Positions 18,381 through 26,604 of a stretch of 64,000 nucleotides of DNA are shown in pieces (the stretch's first letter is position 1; the number at the start of each line of letters is the position of its first letter). The stretch comes from Deltaproteobacteria bacterium. GTDB lineage: Bacteria > Desulfobacterota > BSN033 > UBA1163. Location of the stretch: positions 60,053-124,052 of the forward strand of contig VGRY01000002.1 in the NCBI GenBank assembly GCA_016875195.1. The letters are read 5' to 3'. Position numbers and translations under genes: made by a program. The notes under the pieces were generated by a model. The model worked only from the letters and a program-made list of their open reading frames with translations, ran no database searches and had not been told where the DNA came from.

Positions 18381-19712
18381 TTAAGCCTTAACAATCTTAT
18401 GCTTCCATCGCTTCAAATGTTTGGTTGCATTTCGCGTGTCGATGACCAGGGGCGCGTGCTTTGCGACCCATTCATAATCCACCTGAGTATGGTCTGTGAC
18501 CACGACTGCCGCATCCATCCGATGAAGCAGTCCCTTTGTCAATGGGGACGATGTTAATTTGAAGCGATACTTCCTGAAAGAGGGAAGGACCGGAATAAAC
18601 GGATCGTGATAAAATAGGGTTGCCCCTTTTTTCTGAAGAAGGTTCATGATCGCAAGGGCAGGGGATTCGCGGGCGTCATCCACATCTTTTTTATAAGCCA
18701 CTCCGAGAATCAAAATCTTAGCTCCCATTAAACTCTTTCCTTTTTTATTAAGGCCATCCTGAATCTTGGACACCACGTAGTAAGGAACGTGGACGTTGAT
18801 TTCTCCTGCCAACAGGATGAACCTTGTGGCGAAGTCATATTCCTGCGCCTTCCAGGAGAGATAGTAGGGATCGATCGGAATGCAGTGTCCTCCCATGCCC
18901 GGGCCGGGATAGAAGGGGGTGAATCCGAAAGGCTTGGTACTGGCTGCCTCAATCACCTCCCAGATGTCGATTCCCATCCGGTCTGCAAGCATCTTCAATT
19001 CGTTGACGAGCGCGATATTGACGCTCCGGTAGATGTTTTCGAGAAGTTTGGTCAGTTCAGCCACACGGGGTGAAGAGACCGGAACAACCTTCTGGATGAC
19101 CTGACGATAAAGTGCTATCGCTGTTTTTTGACAGGATGGGGTGACGCCTGAGACCACCTTTGGGATTCGCGAAGTAGTAAATCCCTTATTTCCGGGGTCC
19201 TCCCTCTCCGGGGAATAGCCGAGGAAGAAATCTTTTCCCACTTTCAAACCGGTTGATTCCAGTCCGGGAAGAACCAATTCTTCGGTCGTACCGGGATAAG
19301 TGGTGCTTTCAAGGACGATCAACTGACCCTTTCTCAGACAGGAGCGTATGGAGTCGGTTGTCTTCTCGATATATTGCAGATCGGGTTCTTTCTTTTCAGT
19401 TAAAGGGGTGGGAACACAGATCAGAATGCAATCCGGTTCTTTCAGACGGATGAACTGATCCGTCACCTCCAATTTTTTTTGACGGAGATGTTGTAAAATA
19501 AGGGAGCCGGAGATCGATTTAATGTAACTTCGGCCTTTTTTTAGAGCCGCCACCTTTTTGGAATCGACGTCGAACCCCAACACCTTATAGCCAACCTCGC
19601 AAAATCTCAGAACCAGAGGAAGCCCCACATAGCCCAGACCGATTACTCCAATCGTGGCTTCCTTTTTAAGGATCTTATCCATCAATTGATTCGCAGTTGT
19701 TGGATCCTTCAT
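18381..19712 (-). CDS. Nucleotide sugar 6-dehydrogenase, WbpA/UDP-GlcNAc dehydrogenase-like
   Basis: A 443-residue UDP-glucose/GDP-mannose dehydrogenase-family enzyme that oxidises C6 of a nucleotide sugar with NAD. The N-terminal Rossmann motif is GVIGLGYVGLPL. The catalytic cysteine lies in GPGMGGHCIPIDPYYLSWKA, a version typical of WbpA/WecC-type UDP-N-acetylhexosamine dehydrogenases. The C-terminal domain has ILGVAYKKDVDDARESPAL. It follows the DegT/WbpE-like aminotransferase gene in the same direction with a 25-base gap, which supports synthesis of an amino-uronic acid for a surface polysaccharide. Substrate is inferred from motifs only. Confidence 0.85.
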   Translation of the reverse strand: MKDPTTANQLMDKILKKEATIGVIGLGYVGLPLVLRFCEVGYKVLGFDVDSKKVAALKKGRSYIKSISGSLILQHLRQKKLEVTDQFIRLKEPDCILICVPTPLTEKKEPDLQYIEKTTDSIRSCLRKGQLIVLESTTYPGTTEELVLPGLESTGLKVGKDFFLGYSPEREDPGNKGFTTSRIPKVVSGVTPSCQKTAIALYRQVIQKVVPVSSPRVAELTKLLENIYRSVNIALVNELKMLADRMGIDIWEVIEAASTKPFGFTPFYPGPGMGGHCIPIDPYYLSWKAQEYDFATRFILLAGEINVHVPYYVVSKIQDGLNKKGKSLMGAKILILGVAYKKDVDDARESPALAIMNLLQKKGATLFYHDPFIPVLPSFRKYRFKLTSSPLTKGLLHRMDAAVVVTDHTQVDYEWVAKHAPLVIDTRNATKHLKRWKHKIVKA

Positions 19713-19737
19713 ATTGATTATCCTTCGGTCGTCCGTA

Positions 19738-20880
19738 TTACTTTTTATAAAAGGCTTTGATACGGTCAGCGACCCATTCCTGTTGATCTTTGGTCAACTC
19801 TGGAAAGATGGGTAAAGCCAGAGTCTCTTCAGCCGCCTTCTCAGAGACCGGAAAGTCTCCCTGACGGTGGTTTAAAAAGGAAAAGCATTCCTGCAGATGG
19901 AGGGGAAGGGGATAGTAGATGTCTGTTCCGATCCCTTCCTCTGAAAGAAATTTTCTGAGTTGGTCTCGTTTGGGAACGCGGATCACATATTGATTAAAGA
20001 TGTGGCGATTTTTGTACTGGATGACTGGAAGTTTGAATCCATCTACTACAGGAAGGATATCCTTAAAAAGTTCCTCATATTTATTTGCAAGCCTCTGCCT
20101 TGCCTCTGTCCATTTTTCAAGATATTTAAATTTTATAAGAAGGATGGCGGCCTGCATCGTATCGAGGCGGCTGTTGACCCCGATCCATTTATGATAATAT
20201 TTGGGCTGACTTCCATGGACCCGCAAAAGCCGGACTTTTTCGGCGAGAGGAAGGTCGTTGGCCACGACCATTCCAGCATCGCCGAAAGCGCCTAAATTCT
20301 TAGTGGGGTAGAAGGAGAAACATCCCAGGTCACCCATCTGACCTGCCCTCTGACCTTTTGGTTGGGTCGTGGGTTGATATTCTGAACCTAACGCCTGAGC
20401 CGCATCTTCAATGACATAGATCTGTTTCGATTTTGCAATTTTGAGAATGGGATCCATGTCCGCACATTGTCCAAAAAGATGGACAGGCATGATGGCCTTT
20501 GTTTTTTTTGTGATCTTCTCCTCGATTTTAGATGGGTCGATATTATAGGTCTGGAAATCGATATCCACAAATACCGGAGTGGCCCCGATGCGGCAGACGG
20601 AACCTGCCGTAGCAAAGAAGGTGAAAGGGGGTATGATGACTTCATCTCCCGGACCAATCCCTAATGCCATGAAGGCGAGAAAGAGCGCATCCGAACCCGA
20701 GGCAACGCCGATTGCGTAAGGAGTATTGCAATAATTGGCAATCGTCTTTTCAAGAGCCTGTATCTGTGGGCCCATGATAAATTGCTGGGATTCAAATACT
20801 TCGTTGATGGCGGACTGGAGTTCTTCTCTCAAAGAGAGGGATTGCGGTTTTAAATCGAAAAAGGGAACTCTCATCTTCAT
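19738..20880 (-). CDS. DegT/DnrJ/EryC1/StrS (WbpE-like) sugar aminotransferase
   Basis: A PLP-dependent nucleotide-sugar aminotransferase. Visible features are the start VPFFDLKPQ, GSDALFLAFMALGIGPGDEVIIPPFTF, the DAAQALGS aspartate that contacts PLP, the Schiff-base lysine in SFYPTKNLGAFGDAG, and NSRLDTMQAA. The frame opens upstream to 20964, but the conserved part begins just after ATG 20880 and ATG 20874; AAGG a few bases upstream supports one of these. It most likely aminates the 3-keto sugar made from the product of the adjacent dehydrogenase. The rest of the pathway is not in this window. Confidence 0.87.
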   Translation of the reverse strand: MKMRVPFFDLKPQSLSLREELQSAINEVFESQQFIMGPQIQALEKTIANYCNTPYAIGVASGSDALFLAFMALGIGPGDEVIIPPFTFFATAGSVCRIGATPVFVDIDFQTYNIDPSKIEEKITKKTKAIMPVHLFGQCADMDPILKIAKSKQIYVIEDAAQALGSEYQPTTQPKGQRAGQMGDLGCFSFYPTKNLGAFGDAGMVVANDLPLAEKVRLLRVHGSQPKYYHKWIGVNSRLDTMQAAILLIKFKYLEKWTEARQRLANKYEELFKDILPVVDGFKLPVIQYKNRHIFNQYVIRVPKRDQLRKFLSEEGIGTDIYYPLPLHLQECFSFLNHRQGDFPVSEKAAEETLALPIFPELTKDQQEWVADRIKAFYKK

Positions 20881-21007
20881 AGGCCTTGGTTCTCCGATCA
20901 TTCTGATAAATTTTTGGTCTTGAAAATAAGATAAAAAAAAGGGATAGTCAAGGCAATTCAACATAACAGATCGTCACCCACGAATCATGAAAATTACGGC
21001 TGGCAAA

Positions 21008-21112
21008 GGTTAGGGCAAGGAAGCCAGTTTAGGTCAGATCTTGAGGCAAGGGCCAACTTCTTTAAAACCTTCGCCTTAACCCTTTGACCAAACTGGCATC
21101 CTTACCCTAACC
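21008..21112. repeat. Long imperfect palindrome with GGTTAGGGCAAGGAAGCCAG arm
   Basis: The left arm at 21008-21036 begins GGTTAGGGCAAGGAAGCCAG. The right arm at 21085-21112 ends CTGGCATCCTTACCCTAACC. They pair over about 28 positions with few mismatches and enclose 48 bases. It lies between the divergent aminotransferase and TrmJ-like genes, so it might contain or disturb their promoters. Confidence 0.7.
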
Positions 21113-21146
21113 AGGGTTTATTTTCAGAGCAATAGAACAAGGATTC

Positions 21147-21893
21147 ATGAGGACTATGCAACGGATAATTGTTCTTGATTCTATCTCCATCATTCTGGTC
21201 AGGCCCAGATTCCCTGAGAATATCGGGTCGGTGGCGAGGGCGATGAAGAATATGGGACTCCACCGCCTTACTGTAGTCAATGGTTGTTCGCCTCTTCATA
21301 TGAATGCCTATAAATTGGCATCCGGGGGAGAGGATATTCTCGAAAGAGCGGAGGAGTTTATTGAACTGAGAGAAGCGATCTCCGGAATGGGCTGCATTGT
21401 TGGAACAACGTCTCGGCAGGGAAAAGAAAGAGCTCCTCTGCTGACCCCAAGGGAGTTAACAGAACAACTGATTCCCATTTCACAGAAGAATTCGATCGCT
21501 CTGGTTTTTGGGTCAGAAAAAGAAGGGCTGACCAATGAAGAACTCTCGCTCTGCCATCTCTATGCCCGGATTCTTTCTTCTGAGTCGTTCCCTTCTCTTA
21601 ATCTGGCGCATGCAGTAATGGTGCTCTGTTACGAGCTTTTTCAATCTTCTGTGACAACTTCTGATCGCCCTACCCAGATGGCTTCCTCCGAGCAGATGGA
21701 GAAGATGTTTGCCCATATGGAGAGGACCTTGTTGGATATAGGATTCTTAGAGGCCAAAAATCCGAAGAGAATCATGCGAACGCTCAGGCGTCTCTTTGGG
21801 AGGAGCCAGATGGAGGAACGGGATGTTCGGATTCTGCAAGGAATCTGGAGTCGGATCGATTGGATATTGAAAAAACGTAGGGGCGATTCATGA
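21147..21893 (+). CDS. TrmJ-like tRNA 2'-O-methyltransferase (SPOUT family)
   Basis: A 248-residue TrmH/SpoU-type RNA methyltransferase. The SPOUT motifs are visible: ILVRPRFPENIGSVARAMKNMG near the start, ALVFGSEKEGLTNEE in the middle, and SFPSLNLAHAVMVLCYELF, which forms the trefoil-knot SAM site. The C-terminal helical extension at about 175-248 resembles TrmJ, which methylates position 32 of several tRNAs. ATG 21147 or ATG 21156 could start it. It converges with the slipin gene. Assignment to TrmJ rather than another group 1 family member is likely but not certain. Confidence 0.85.
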   Translation: MRTMQRIIVLDSISIILVRPRFPENIGSVARAMKNMGLHRLTVVNGCSPLHMNAYKLASGGEDILERAEEFIELREAISGMGCIVGTTSRQGKERAPLLTPRELTEQLIPISQKNSIALVFGSEKEGLTNEELSLCHLYARILSSESFPSLNLAHAVMVLCYELFQSSVTTSDRPTQMASSEQMEKMFAHMERTLLDIGFLEAKNPKRIMRTLRRLFGRSQMEERDVRILQGIWSRIDWILKKRRGDS

Positions 21894-21909
21894 ATCGCCC
21901 CTACCTAAC

Positions 21910-22665
21910 TTATTTCTTTAAAAAAGGTGAGAGAAGATCGATGGGTACGGGAAAGATAATGGTCGAATTCTTCTCTGTGGCCACCTCGGTCAGGGTCTGA
22001 AGAAATCTCAATTGAATCGTAGCCGGATTTTTACTGACCACCTCGCCGGCCTGGGCTAGTCTTTCTGCAGCCTGAGATTCACCTTCCGCATGAATGACTT
22101 TGGCTCTTCTCTCCCTTTCTGCTTCGGCCTGTTTTGCAATGGCCCTCCGCATCTCTTCGGGTAGATCCACGCCCTTGGTCTCTACCAGAGAAACCTTGAT
22201 GCCCCAGGGATCGGTGTGTTTGTCTAGGATCTCCTGAAGTTGAAGATTGATCTTATCTCGGCGGGAGAGCAAATCATCCAGGTCAAACTGGCCGACAACA
22301 CTTCGCAGCGTGGTCTGTGCGAGCTGGGAGGTTGCATAGAGATAATTTTCCACTTCGGTCAAGGCCTTGTTGGGGTCGATCACCCTGAAATAAACCACGG
22401 CATTGACCTTGATGGAGACGTTGTCCTGGGTGATGACATCCTGTGGCGGAATGTCGAGGGTGACAGTACGGAGGCTTACCTTGATCAACTTATCAATCCC
22501 GGGGATGATAAAGATGAGTCCAGGCCCCTTGGCTCCAATCAATCTTCCAAGCCGGAAGACAACGCCCCTTTCATACTCCCTCAGAATCTTAATGGCGGAA
22601 GCGGCTAAAATGAACAAAAAGACGATGAGAAAGAATAATCCCGACGGCAATCCTGACATTGGCAT
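21910..22665 (-). CDS. Slipin (stomatin/prohibitin-like SPFH protein)
   Basis: A 251-residue membrane-anchored SPFH protein. One hydrophobic segment at about 8-25 is followed by the SPFH domain ([26 protein letters not shown] block, [11 protein letters not shown]) and a charged helix with [18 protein letters not shown] that drives oligomerisation. It follows the NfeD protease gene in the same direction by 15 bases. This NfeD-slipin pair is widely conserved, the partner protease cleaving the slipin tail; the C-terminal hydrophobic stretch ([15 protein letters not shown]) fits such a cleavage site. Probable role is in membrane domain organisation. Confidence 0.92.
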   Translation of the reverse strand: MPMSGLPSGLFFLIVFLFILAASAIKILREYERGVVFRLGRLIGAKGPGLIFIIPGIDKLIKVSLRTVTLDIPPQDVITQDNVSIKVNAVVYFRVIDPNKALTEVENYLYATSQLAQTTLRSVVGQFDLDDLLSRRDKINLQLQEILDKHTDPWGIKVSLVETKGVDLPEEMRRAIAKQAEAERERRAKVIHAEGESQAAERLAQAGEVVSKNPATIQLRFLQTLTEVATEKNSTIIFPVPIDLLSPFLKK

Positions 22666-22680
22666 GTGTGTTCCTCCTTT

Positions 22681-24003
22681 TTAGAGTTTTTTTACTTTCA
22701 AAATGAGGTTATTAACGCTGATGACCTGAATCTTCTCCCCTACATCGATGGGCTGGTCAGACGCGGCCTTCCAGAATTCTCCATGAATGGCCACCTTTCC
22801 TTCCGGAGCGAGACTGACTACAACGGTTCCTGTTTCTCCTATGATTCCCTCCTTTCCTGTGGTGGGTTTGGTAAGGCGCGCCCTGATCGCCTTGGTTACC
22901 GCAAAGATGAAGAAACCCGCACTGACCGCTACGGCAGGGATGATGACGCTCAAAGAAATCCTCATATATTCGGTGGGTGATTCGATTAACATCAGAGAGC
23001 CCAAAAAGAGGGAGATCACGCCAGCGACTGAAAGCAGACCATGGCTTACCACTTTGATCTCAGCGATGAAGAGGATGATGGCAAAGAGGATGAGGGCCAA
23101 GCCTGCGAAATTGATGGGAAGCATCTGAAGGGCGTAAAAGGCAAGAATGAGGAAAATTCCGCCAACTACGCCGGGGAGGATAGCCCCCGGGTTCGAAAGT
23201 TCGAAAAAGATGCCATAAATCCCGAGCATCAGCAAAATATAGGCAATGGAAGGGTTCGAGATGATGTCGAGGAAGCGGTACCGCCAGCTCATCTCAAGGG
23301 GGCGCGGTTTCACCCCCTTGGTCAAAAGGGTGCGGGTCACTCCGTCAAATTTGATCACTTTGCCGTCAATTTTATTGAGAAGATCCTGGAGGTCCGGGCT
23401 GACGAAATCGATTACGTTTAGTTTGAGCGCTTCCTCTTCTGTAATGGAGACGCTTTTTCGAACAGCCTTTTCGCCCCAATCAATGTTTCTTCCCCTGGTT
23501 TTAGCGATTGTCTTGATATAGGAGACAGTATCATTGACGATCTTTTCGCTCATCGTCTTGCTCTCTTTTCCCTCACCCAGGGAGACAGGGTGAGCGGCTC
23601 CGATATGGGTGCCGGGAGCCATCACGGCGATGTGCGCTGCCATGGTGATAAAGACACCAGCAGAAGCGGCTCGTCCGCCACTCGGGGAAACATAGACGAT
23701 GACCGGTATGGCGGAGGTCATGATCTTTTTGATGATGTGCCTCATCGACTCCATCAATCCGCCAGGGGTGTCAAGCTGAATGATGAGGCATTGAGCCCCT
23801 TTCTCAATGGCCTGATCGATGGATTCGGTGATGAATTTGGATGTGGCTGGATTAATGATTCCGTCCACTTCGATGACATAAACCGGGGGTTTTTCCTGGG
23901 CATAGGCAGGTGTTCCTATGGAGACCAGAAGGCTGATGAAGGCCAAAACCTTCAAAATGTATAAAGAATATTTTTTCAAGGCATTCTCCTTTGCTACAAA
24001 CAA
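22681..24003 (-). CDS. Full-length NfeD family membrane serine protease
   Basis: A 440-residue protein with an N-terminal signal-like hydrophobic segment ending TPAYAQ near residue 36. A ClpP-like serine protease domain follows (LDTPGGL at 78-84, Ser114 in AASAG, probable partner Lys154). Four or more membrane helices occupy about 235-375. The C-terminal NfeD OB-fold is at about 380-440 (GIIGETGTVVVSLAPEGKVAIHGEFW). It acts in the membrane with the protease domain outside and is co-directional with slipin immediately downstream. Family and catalytic dyad are clear; physiological substrate beyond slipin is unknown. Confidence 0.92.
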   Translation of the reverse strand: MFVAKENALKKYSLYILKVLAFISLLVSIGTPAYAQEKPPVYVIEVDGIINPATSKFITESIDQAIEKGAQCLIIQLDTPGGLMESMRHIIKKIMTSAIPVIVYVSPSGGRAASAGVFITMAAHIAVMAPGTHIGAAHPVSLGEGKESKTMSEKIVNDTVSYIKTIAKTRGRNIDWGEKAVRKSVSITEEEALKLNVIDFVSPDLQDLLNKIDGKVIKFDGVTRTLLTKGVKPRPLEMSWRYRFLDIISNPSIAYILLMLGIYGIFFELSNPGAILPGVVGGIFLILAFYALQMLPINFAGLALILFAIILFIAEIKVVSHGLLSVAGVISLFLGSLMLIESPTEYMRISLSVIIPAVAVSAGFFIFAVTKAIRARLTKPTTGKEGIIGETGTVVVSLAPEGKVAIHGEFWKAASDQPIDVGEKIQVISVNNLILKVKKL

Positions 24004-24041
24004 GTTATCCTAAAAAGAGAGGATTGTCAAATCGTACGGCC

Positions 24042-24830
24042 CTAAATCTGTACCCTCATGAGGTCTTCGCTGATGACGATTTCTCCATCAAAGGCCTGTT
24101 TGGTCTGTGTTAGTATGTCATGCTGGTCACAGATGGGATAGAGGTGGGTGAGGAGAAGTTTCTTACATCTGGATTCCCTGGCGATTCGTCCTGCGAGAGA
24201 AGGGGTAAGATGGCCCTCCACCTTTTTTTCGTCAGGAAACGAACATTCCAGAATGAGGAGATCCACCCCGGAAGCGAGGTTGACAATATTTTCACAGTAA
24301 TCCGTGTCGCCGGAGATGACGACTGACTTTCCGTCCTGCCATTCAATTCGATAACCAACGCTCCCGGGAAGGTGTGCCATGGGGGCCGTAAGAATTTTCA
24401 TCTCTCCAGAGATAAGAGGTTTTGAAGTGATTTCCTTGATGGTTAGTTGATATGTCCGGGGGCTGATCCAGTCGCCATAGACATCTCTGATCTTATCAAA
24501 ATGGAGTTTGAAACCGGGTCCTCCCGCGCAAGTCATCTCTTTCTCTCGAGGCAAGTCCCCGTATCTGCAGGCAAAGAGGATCGGAACAAGGTCGCTGGCA
24601 TGGTCGGGGTGGATATGGGTGTAGAGAATAAGATCGATATCGCGATAGGTAACTCCAGCTTCAAGCATTTTTCTTAATGTTCCAGGACCGCTGTCGATCA
24701 AGACGTGTTGACTTCCAGAAGAGAGAAGCAATCCAGGGGAAGCCCTTCTCAGCGAAGGGATTCCGGTCCCAGAGCCTACAACAATCAGTTCAGTCAAATC
24801 ATCTTCCTCCAATGGCAAAATCATATCCAA
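24042..24830 (-). CDS. Metallo-beta-lactamase-fold hydrolase (RNase Z-like)
   Basis: A 262-residue MBL-fold protein with HIHPDHASD as the dinuclear metal-binding motif, an upstream IDSGPGT strand, a GDTDYCENIVNLASGVDLLILECSF block providing the bridging Asp, and a later LLLTHLYP histidine. The layout resembles RNase Z/ElaC-type hydrolases, but the exosite arm of tRNase Z is not apparent, so it is best called an MBL hydrolase of unknown substrate. It is followed by the NfeD gene 38 bases downstream in the same direction. Confidence 0.82.
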   Translation of the reverse strand: MDMILPLEEDDLTELIVVGSGTGIPSLRRASPGLLLSSGSQHVLIDSGPGTLRKMLEAGVTYRDIDLILYTHIHPDHASDLVPILFACRYGDLPREKEMTCAGGPGFKLHFDKIRDVYGDWISPRTYQLTIKEITSKPLISGEMKILTAPMAHLPGSVGYRIEWQDGKSVVISGDTDYCENIVNLASGVDLLILECSFPDEKKVEGHLTPSLAGRIARESRCKKLLLTHLYPICDQHDILTQTKQAFDGEIVISEDLMRVQI

Positions 24831-25192
24831 GTTAACATAAAATAATAGAATTTAAAACCCAAATCAACTGTTCGATTAATATTAGACTTGAGTTCCTTCA
24901 AGAATTTTTACTTTGGAGGCTGTAATCATATATCCAAAATGTAATCAATTGTTAACAGTGGGTAATAGGCGAGACATTTCAAGAAGTTAAAAGAAGAAAA
25001 AGAGTTTATCCATGCACCCTGCAAACAAATGTTTGTAGAGTCACTTTCCTGCCCTTCATTAATCTAAAAACAAGCAATTCGATAAAATATATTTGAATTC
25101 AGAAGGTTGAGTGTCTTTTGGGGGTTTATATCCTAATCCTTTAATAATGGTTTATGGGTTGCATCAAAAAGTTATTTTAAAAAACAAAAATC
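24831..25192. other. AT-rich intergenic region, no gene seen
   Basis: 362 bases strongly enriched in A and T. It includes the short dyad ACAAACAAATGTTTGT near 25023-25038. Stop codons occur in all frames and no coding remnant was recognised. It marks the left edge of the accessory patch that runs to about 27.4 kb. Confidence 0.5.
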
Positions 25193-25504
25193 TTGACAGG
25201 GGCCCTACCTTCACCGGGCGATTATGCGGTTTGTGCAAAAGTAAAAAAAGAGCATCCAGAACTTTGGAAAGGTAAAGACGATAAATTTGCACATTGCGCC
25301 TTAGCTTGTCAGATAGCTAAGGATTATGGCCCTTGGGCAGCTCATAACTGTGCTCTTTGGAAGGAGGTCGTTGACAAATATGATCAGGATCCAACCACAC
25401 ACTATGATCCGGCAGATTATCAGGCAAGCATCGAAGGGGTAAGGATTGGAGTAGGTGGAGGAGATTGCATAGAGCGCTGTAAACGGGACAAAAAATGTCC
25501 ATAG
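25193..25504 (+). CDS. Orphan Cys/His/Trp-containing ORF, possibly a detached C-terminal domain
   Basis: A 103-residue frame with no ATG or GTG near its start. The only standard start is TTG 25193; the frame opens after a stop at 25178. The protein has DKFAHCALACQIAKDYG, AAHNCALWKEVVDKYDQDP and a Cys-rich tail (GGDCIERCKRDKKCP). The layout is reminiscent of short C-terminal domains at the ends of large RHS or polymorphic-toxin proteins, but I cannot name a family with certainty. No large upstream protein is present, so it may be a 5'-truncated remnant. A membrane protein pseudogene follows 25 bases later. Confidence 0.45.
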   Translation: MTGALPSPGDYAVCAKVKKEHPELWKGKDDKFAHCALACQIAKDYGPWAAHNCALWKEVVDKYDQDPTTHYDPADYQASIEGVRIGVGGGDCIERCKRDKKCP

Positions 25505-25529
25505 CAGTACGAACTTGATTTATAGGAGG

Positions 25530-25853
25530 ATGGTTGAGCCAATCCGCAAGAAGATAACCTATATATTGGCCGCATTGATATTTGTTGCCGCGGTTTACCT
25601 TTTAGGGAAGGCATTTCTCCCATACATATTTGATCGACTCGGTGGCGTTGATAGGGATTATGTTAAGTAGATGGAATCGATTAAGGTAGGCATGGCAGAA
25701 CAAGATGTGACTAGAATACTAGGCTAGCCCACAGCGATTATGACTGATCCCGAGGTAAAAGAGACTCATGGGATTTATGGAGGCGGAAAAGAATATGGGA
25801 AAGTCCTTAAGAATAAAAATAAGGTTTGGTTTATAAACGTTGGAGGTACTTGA
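25530..25853 (+). pseudogene. BamE/SmpA-like anchored protein broken by two in-frame TAG codons
   Basis: ATG 25530 opens a frame with an N-terminal membrane segment (TYILAALIFVAAVYLLG), then TAG at 25668-25670, more conserved-looking sequence (ESIKVGMAEQDVTRILG), TAG at 25725-25727, PTAIMTDPEV and a final TGA at 25851-25853. The stretch IKVGMAEQDVTRILG-x-PT fits the BamE/SmpA-type motif in which x is often Gln. Both TAG codons could arise from CAG by one C-to-T change. TAG is an ordinary stop elsewhere in the window (pheT, guaB, ihfA), so decay is the simplest explanation. AGGAGG directly abuts the ATG, an awkward spacing. Confidence 0.65.
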
Positions 25854-25895
25854 TTACTACTTCTTCTCTTTCACTTCTCCACAGGAATCAAGCAG

Positions 25896-25935
25896 GGCCG
25901 CACTTTTAAAATCCAATCTGTGCGGCCTTATATTT
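25896..25935 (+). terminator. Intrinsic terminator-like hairpin
   Basis: GGCCGCAC at 25896-25903 pairs perfectly with GTGCGGCC at 25920-25927 and is followed by TTATATTTTAT. It would end transcription coming from the orphan ORF and pseudogene on the plus strand, before the oppositely oriented toxin-antitoxin genes. The opposite side lacks a T-run. Confidence 0.6.
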
Positions 25936-26008
25936 TATCCCTTCCTTACCCTCTCACCACCATCTCCATTCTTGCTTACAAGTGCATCGAGGTAATGAAA
26001 GGACGGGG

Positions 26009-26203
26009 TCATACCGACATGACGAACCGCTCGATGGAATCGACCTTTTCAATAAGCTCATCGGCGCTCTTGTTGCCCTGGATATCCCTTTTGAGTTCTT
26101 CCAGGCGGTACTCGATGTCAAGCTTTACCTTCTCCTCCAGATAGGACTGCCTGAACTCCTCAGACTTAAGCTGCTTCTTAAAATATCTCTCTGCAATGCT
26201 CAT
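26009..26203 (-). CDS. Small helical protein downstream of a HigB-like toxin (possible antitoxin part)
   Basis: A 64-residue, highly charged, all-helical protein (SEEFRQSYLEEKVKLDIEYRLEELKRDI). The stretch resembles the N-terminal helical part of HigA antitoxins that precedes their helix-turn-helix, but the DNA-binding part is absent. Its start overlaps the end of the toxin gene by four bases (ATGA type), so translation is coupled. Position and size fit an antitoxin or toxin-binding segment; the DNA-binding role could be supplied by the separate XRE gene upstream. Function is inferred from context only. Confidence 0.65.
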   Translation of the reverse strand: MSIAERYFKKQLKSEEFRQSYLEEKVKLDIEYRLEELKRDIQGNKSADELIEKVDSIERFVMSV

Positions 26204-26571
26204 CGTTCACCTCTCCATAATTGTCTGATCGACTTTGCCCTGTCAATCTCACCCGTCGGGGTCTTTTGCGTCTTTTTCACAAACCCGTGGGTAAATATAA
26301 CCCGCCTCTCCGATTCGTAGAAATAGAAACTTCTTGCGATCCTGTTTTCAAAGCTCACCCTGAGTTCGAAGATACCGCCTCCCAGATGCTTTGACAGATT
26401 CTCCTTCGGTGGTATCCCGATATTTTTTAACTCCACCAGTTTATGAATACATGCAAACACCTTTGCGCGCTCCTTGATGGGGAGACTGTCTAAAAACTCG
26501 ATCATCGGAACCTTCCCCTTCACCTCGGCAAAATCATAGGTAAATCTCATATCTGCCCGACTTTCTTGCAC
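26200..26571 (-). CDS. HigB/Gp49-like toxin of the RelE superfamily
   Basis: A 123-residue protein matching phage-derived Gp49-like/HigB toxins: VPMIEFLDSLPIKERAKVFACIHKLVELKN, then LSKHLGGGIFELRVSFENRIARSFYFYESERRVIFTHGFVKKTQKTP, the typical RelE-fold core with a basic, aromatic C-terminal strand. Such toxins cleave mRNA at the ribosome. GTG 26571 is the longest start and ATG 26550 the probable real one (MRFTYDFAEV). It is the middle gene of a minus-strand trio, with an XRE protein upstream and a small helical protein overlapping its end. About 110 residues is normal for the family. Confidence 0.82.
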   Translation of the reverse strand: MQESRADMRFTYDFAEVKGKVPMIEFLDSLPIKERAKVFACIHKLVELKNIGIPPKENLSKHLGGGIFELRVSFENRIARSFYFYESERRVIFTHGFVKKTQKTPTGEIDRAKSIRQLWRGER

Positions 26572-26604
26572 CTCTTACTCTCTGGTAGCCTCTGAGAGGG
26601 TAGC

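Noticed and set aside
25193..25198. TTGACA as a promoter -35 box rather than a start codon region
   Set aside because: Undecided in principle, but no -10 box at proper spacing was seen and the frame is open from here, so it is listed as the only possible standard start.
25530..25853. Pyrrolysine or amber recoding to give a functional protein
   Set aside because: TAG terminates several intact genes in this window and no suppressor tRNA or pyl gene is visible, so a pseudogene is the simpler reading.
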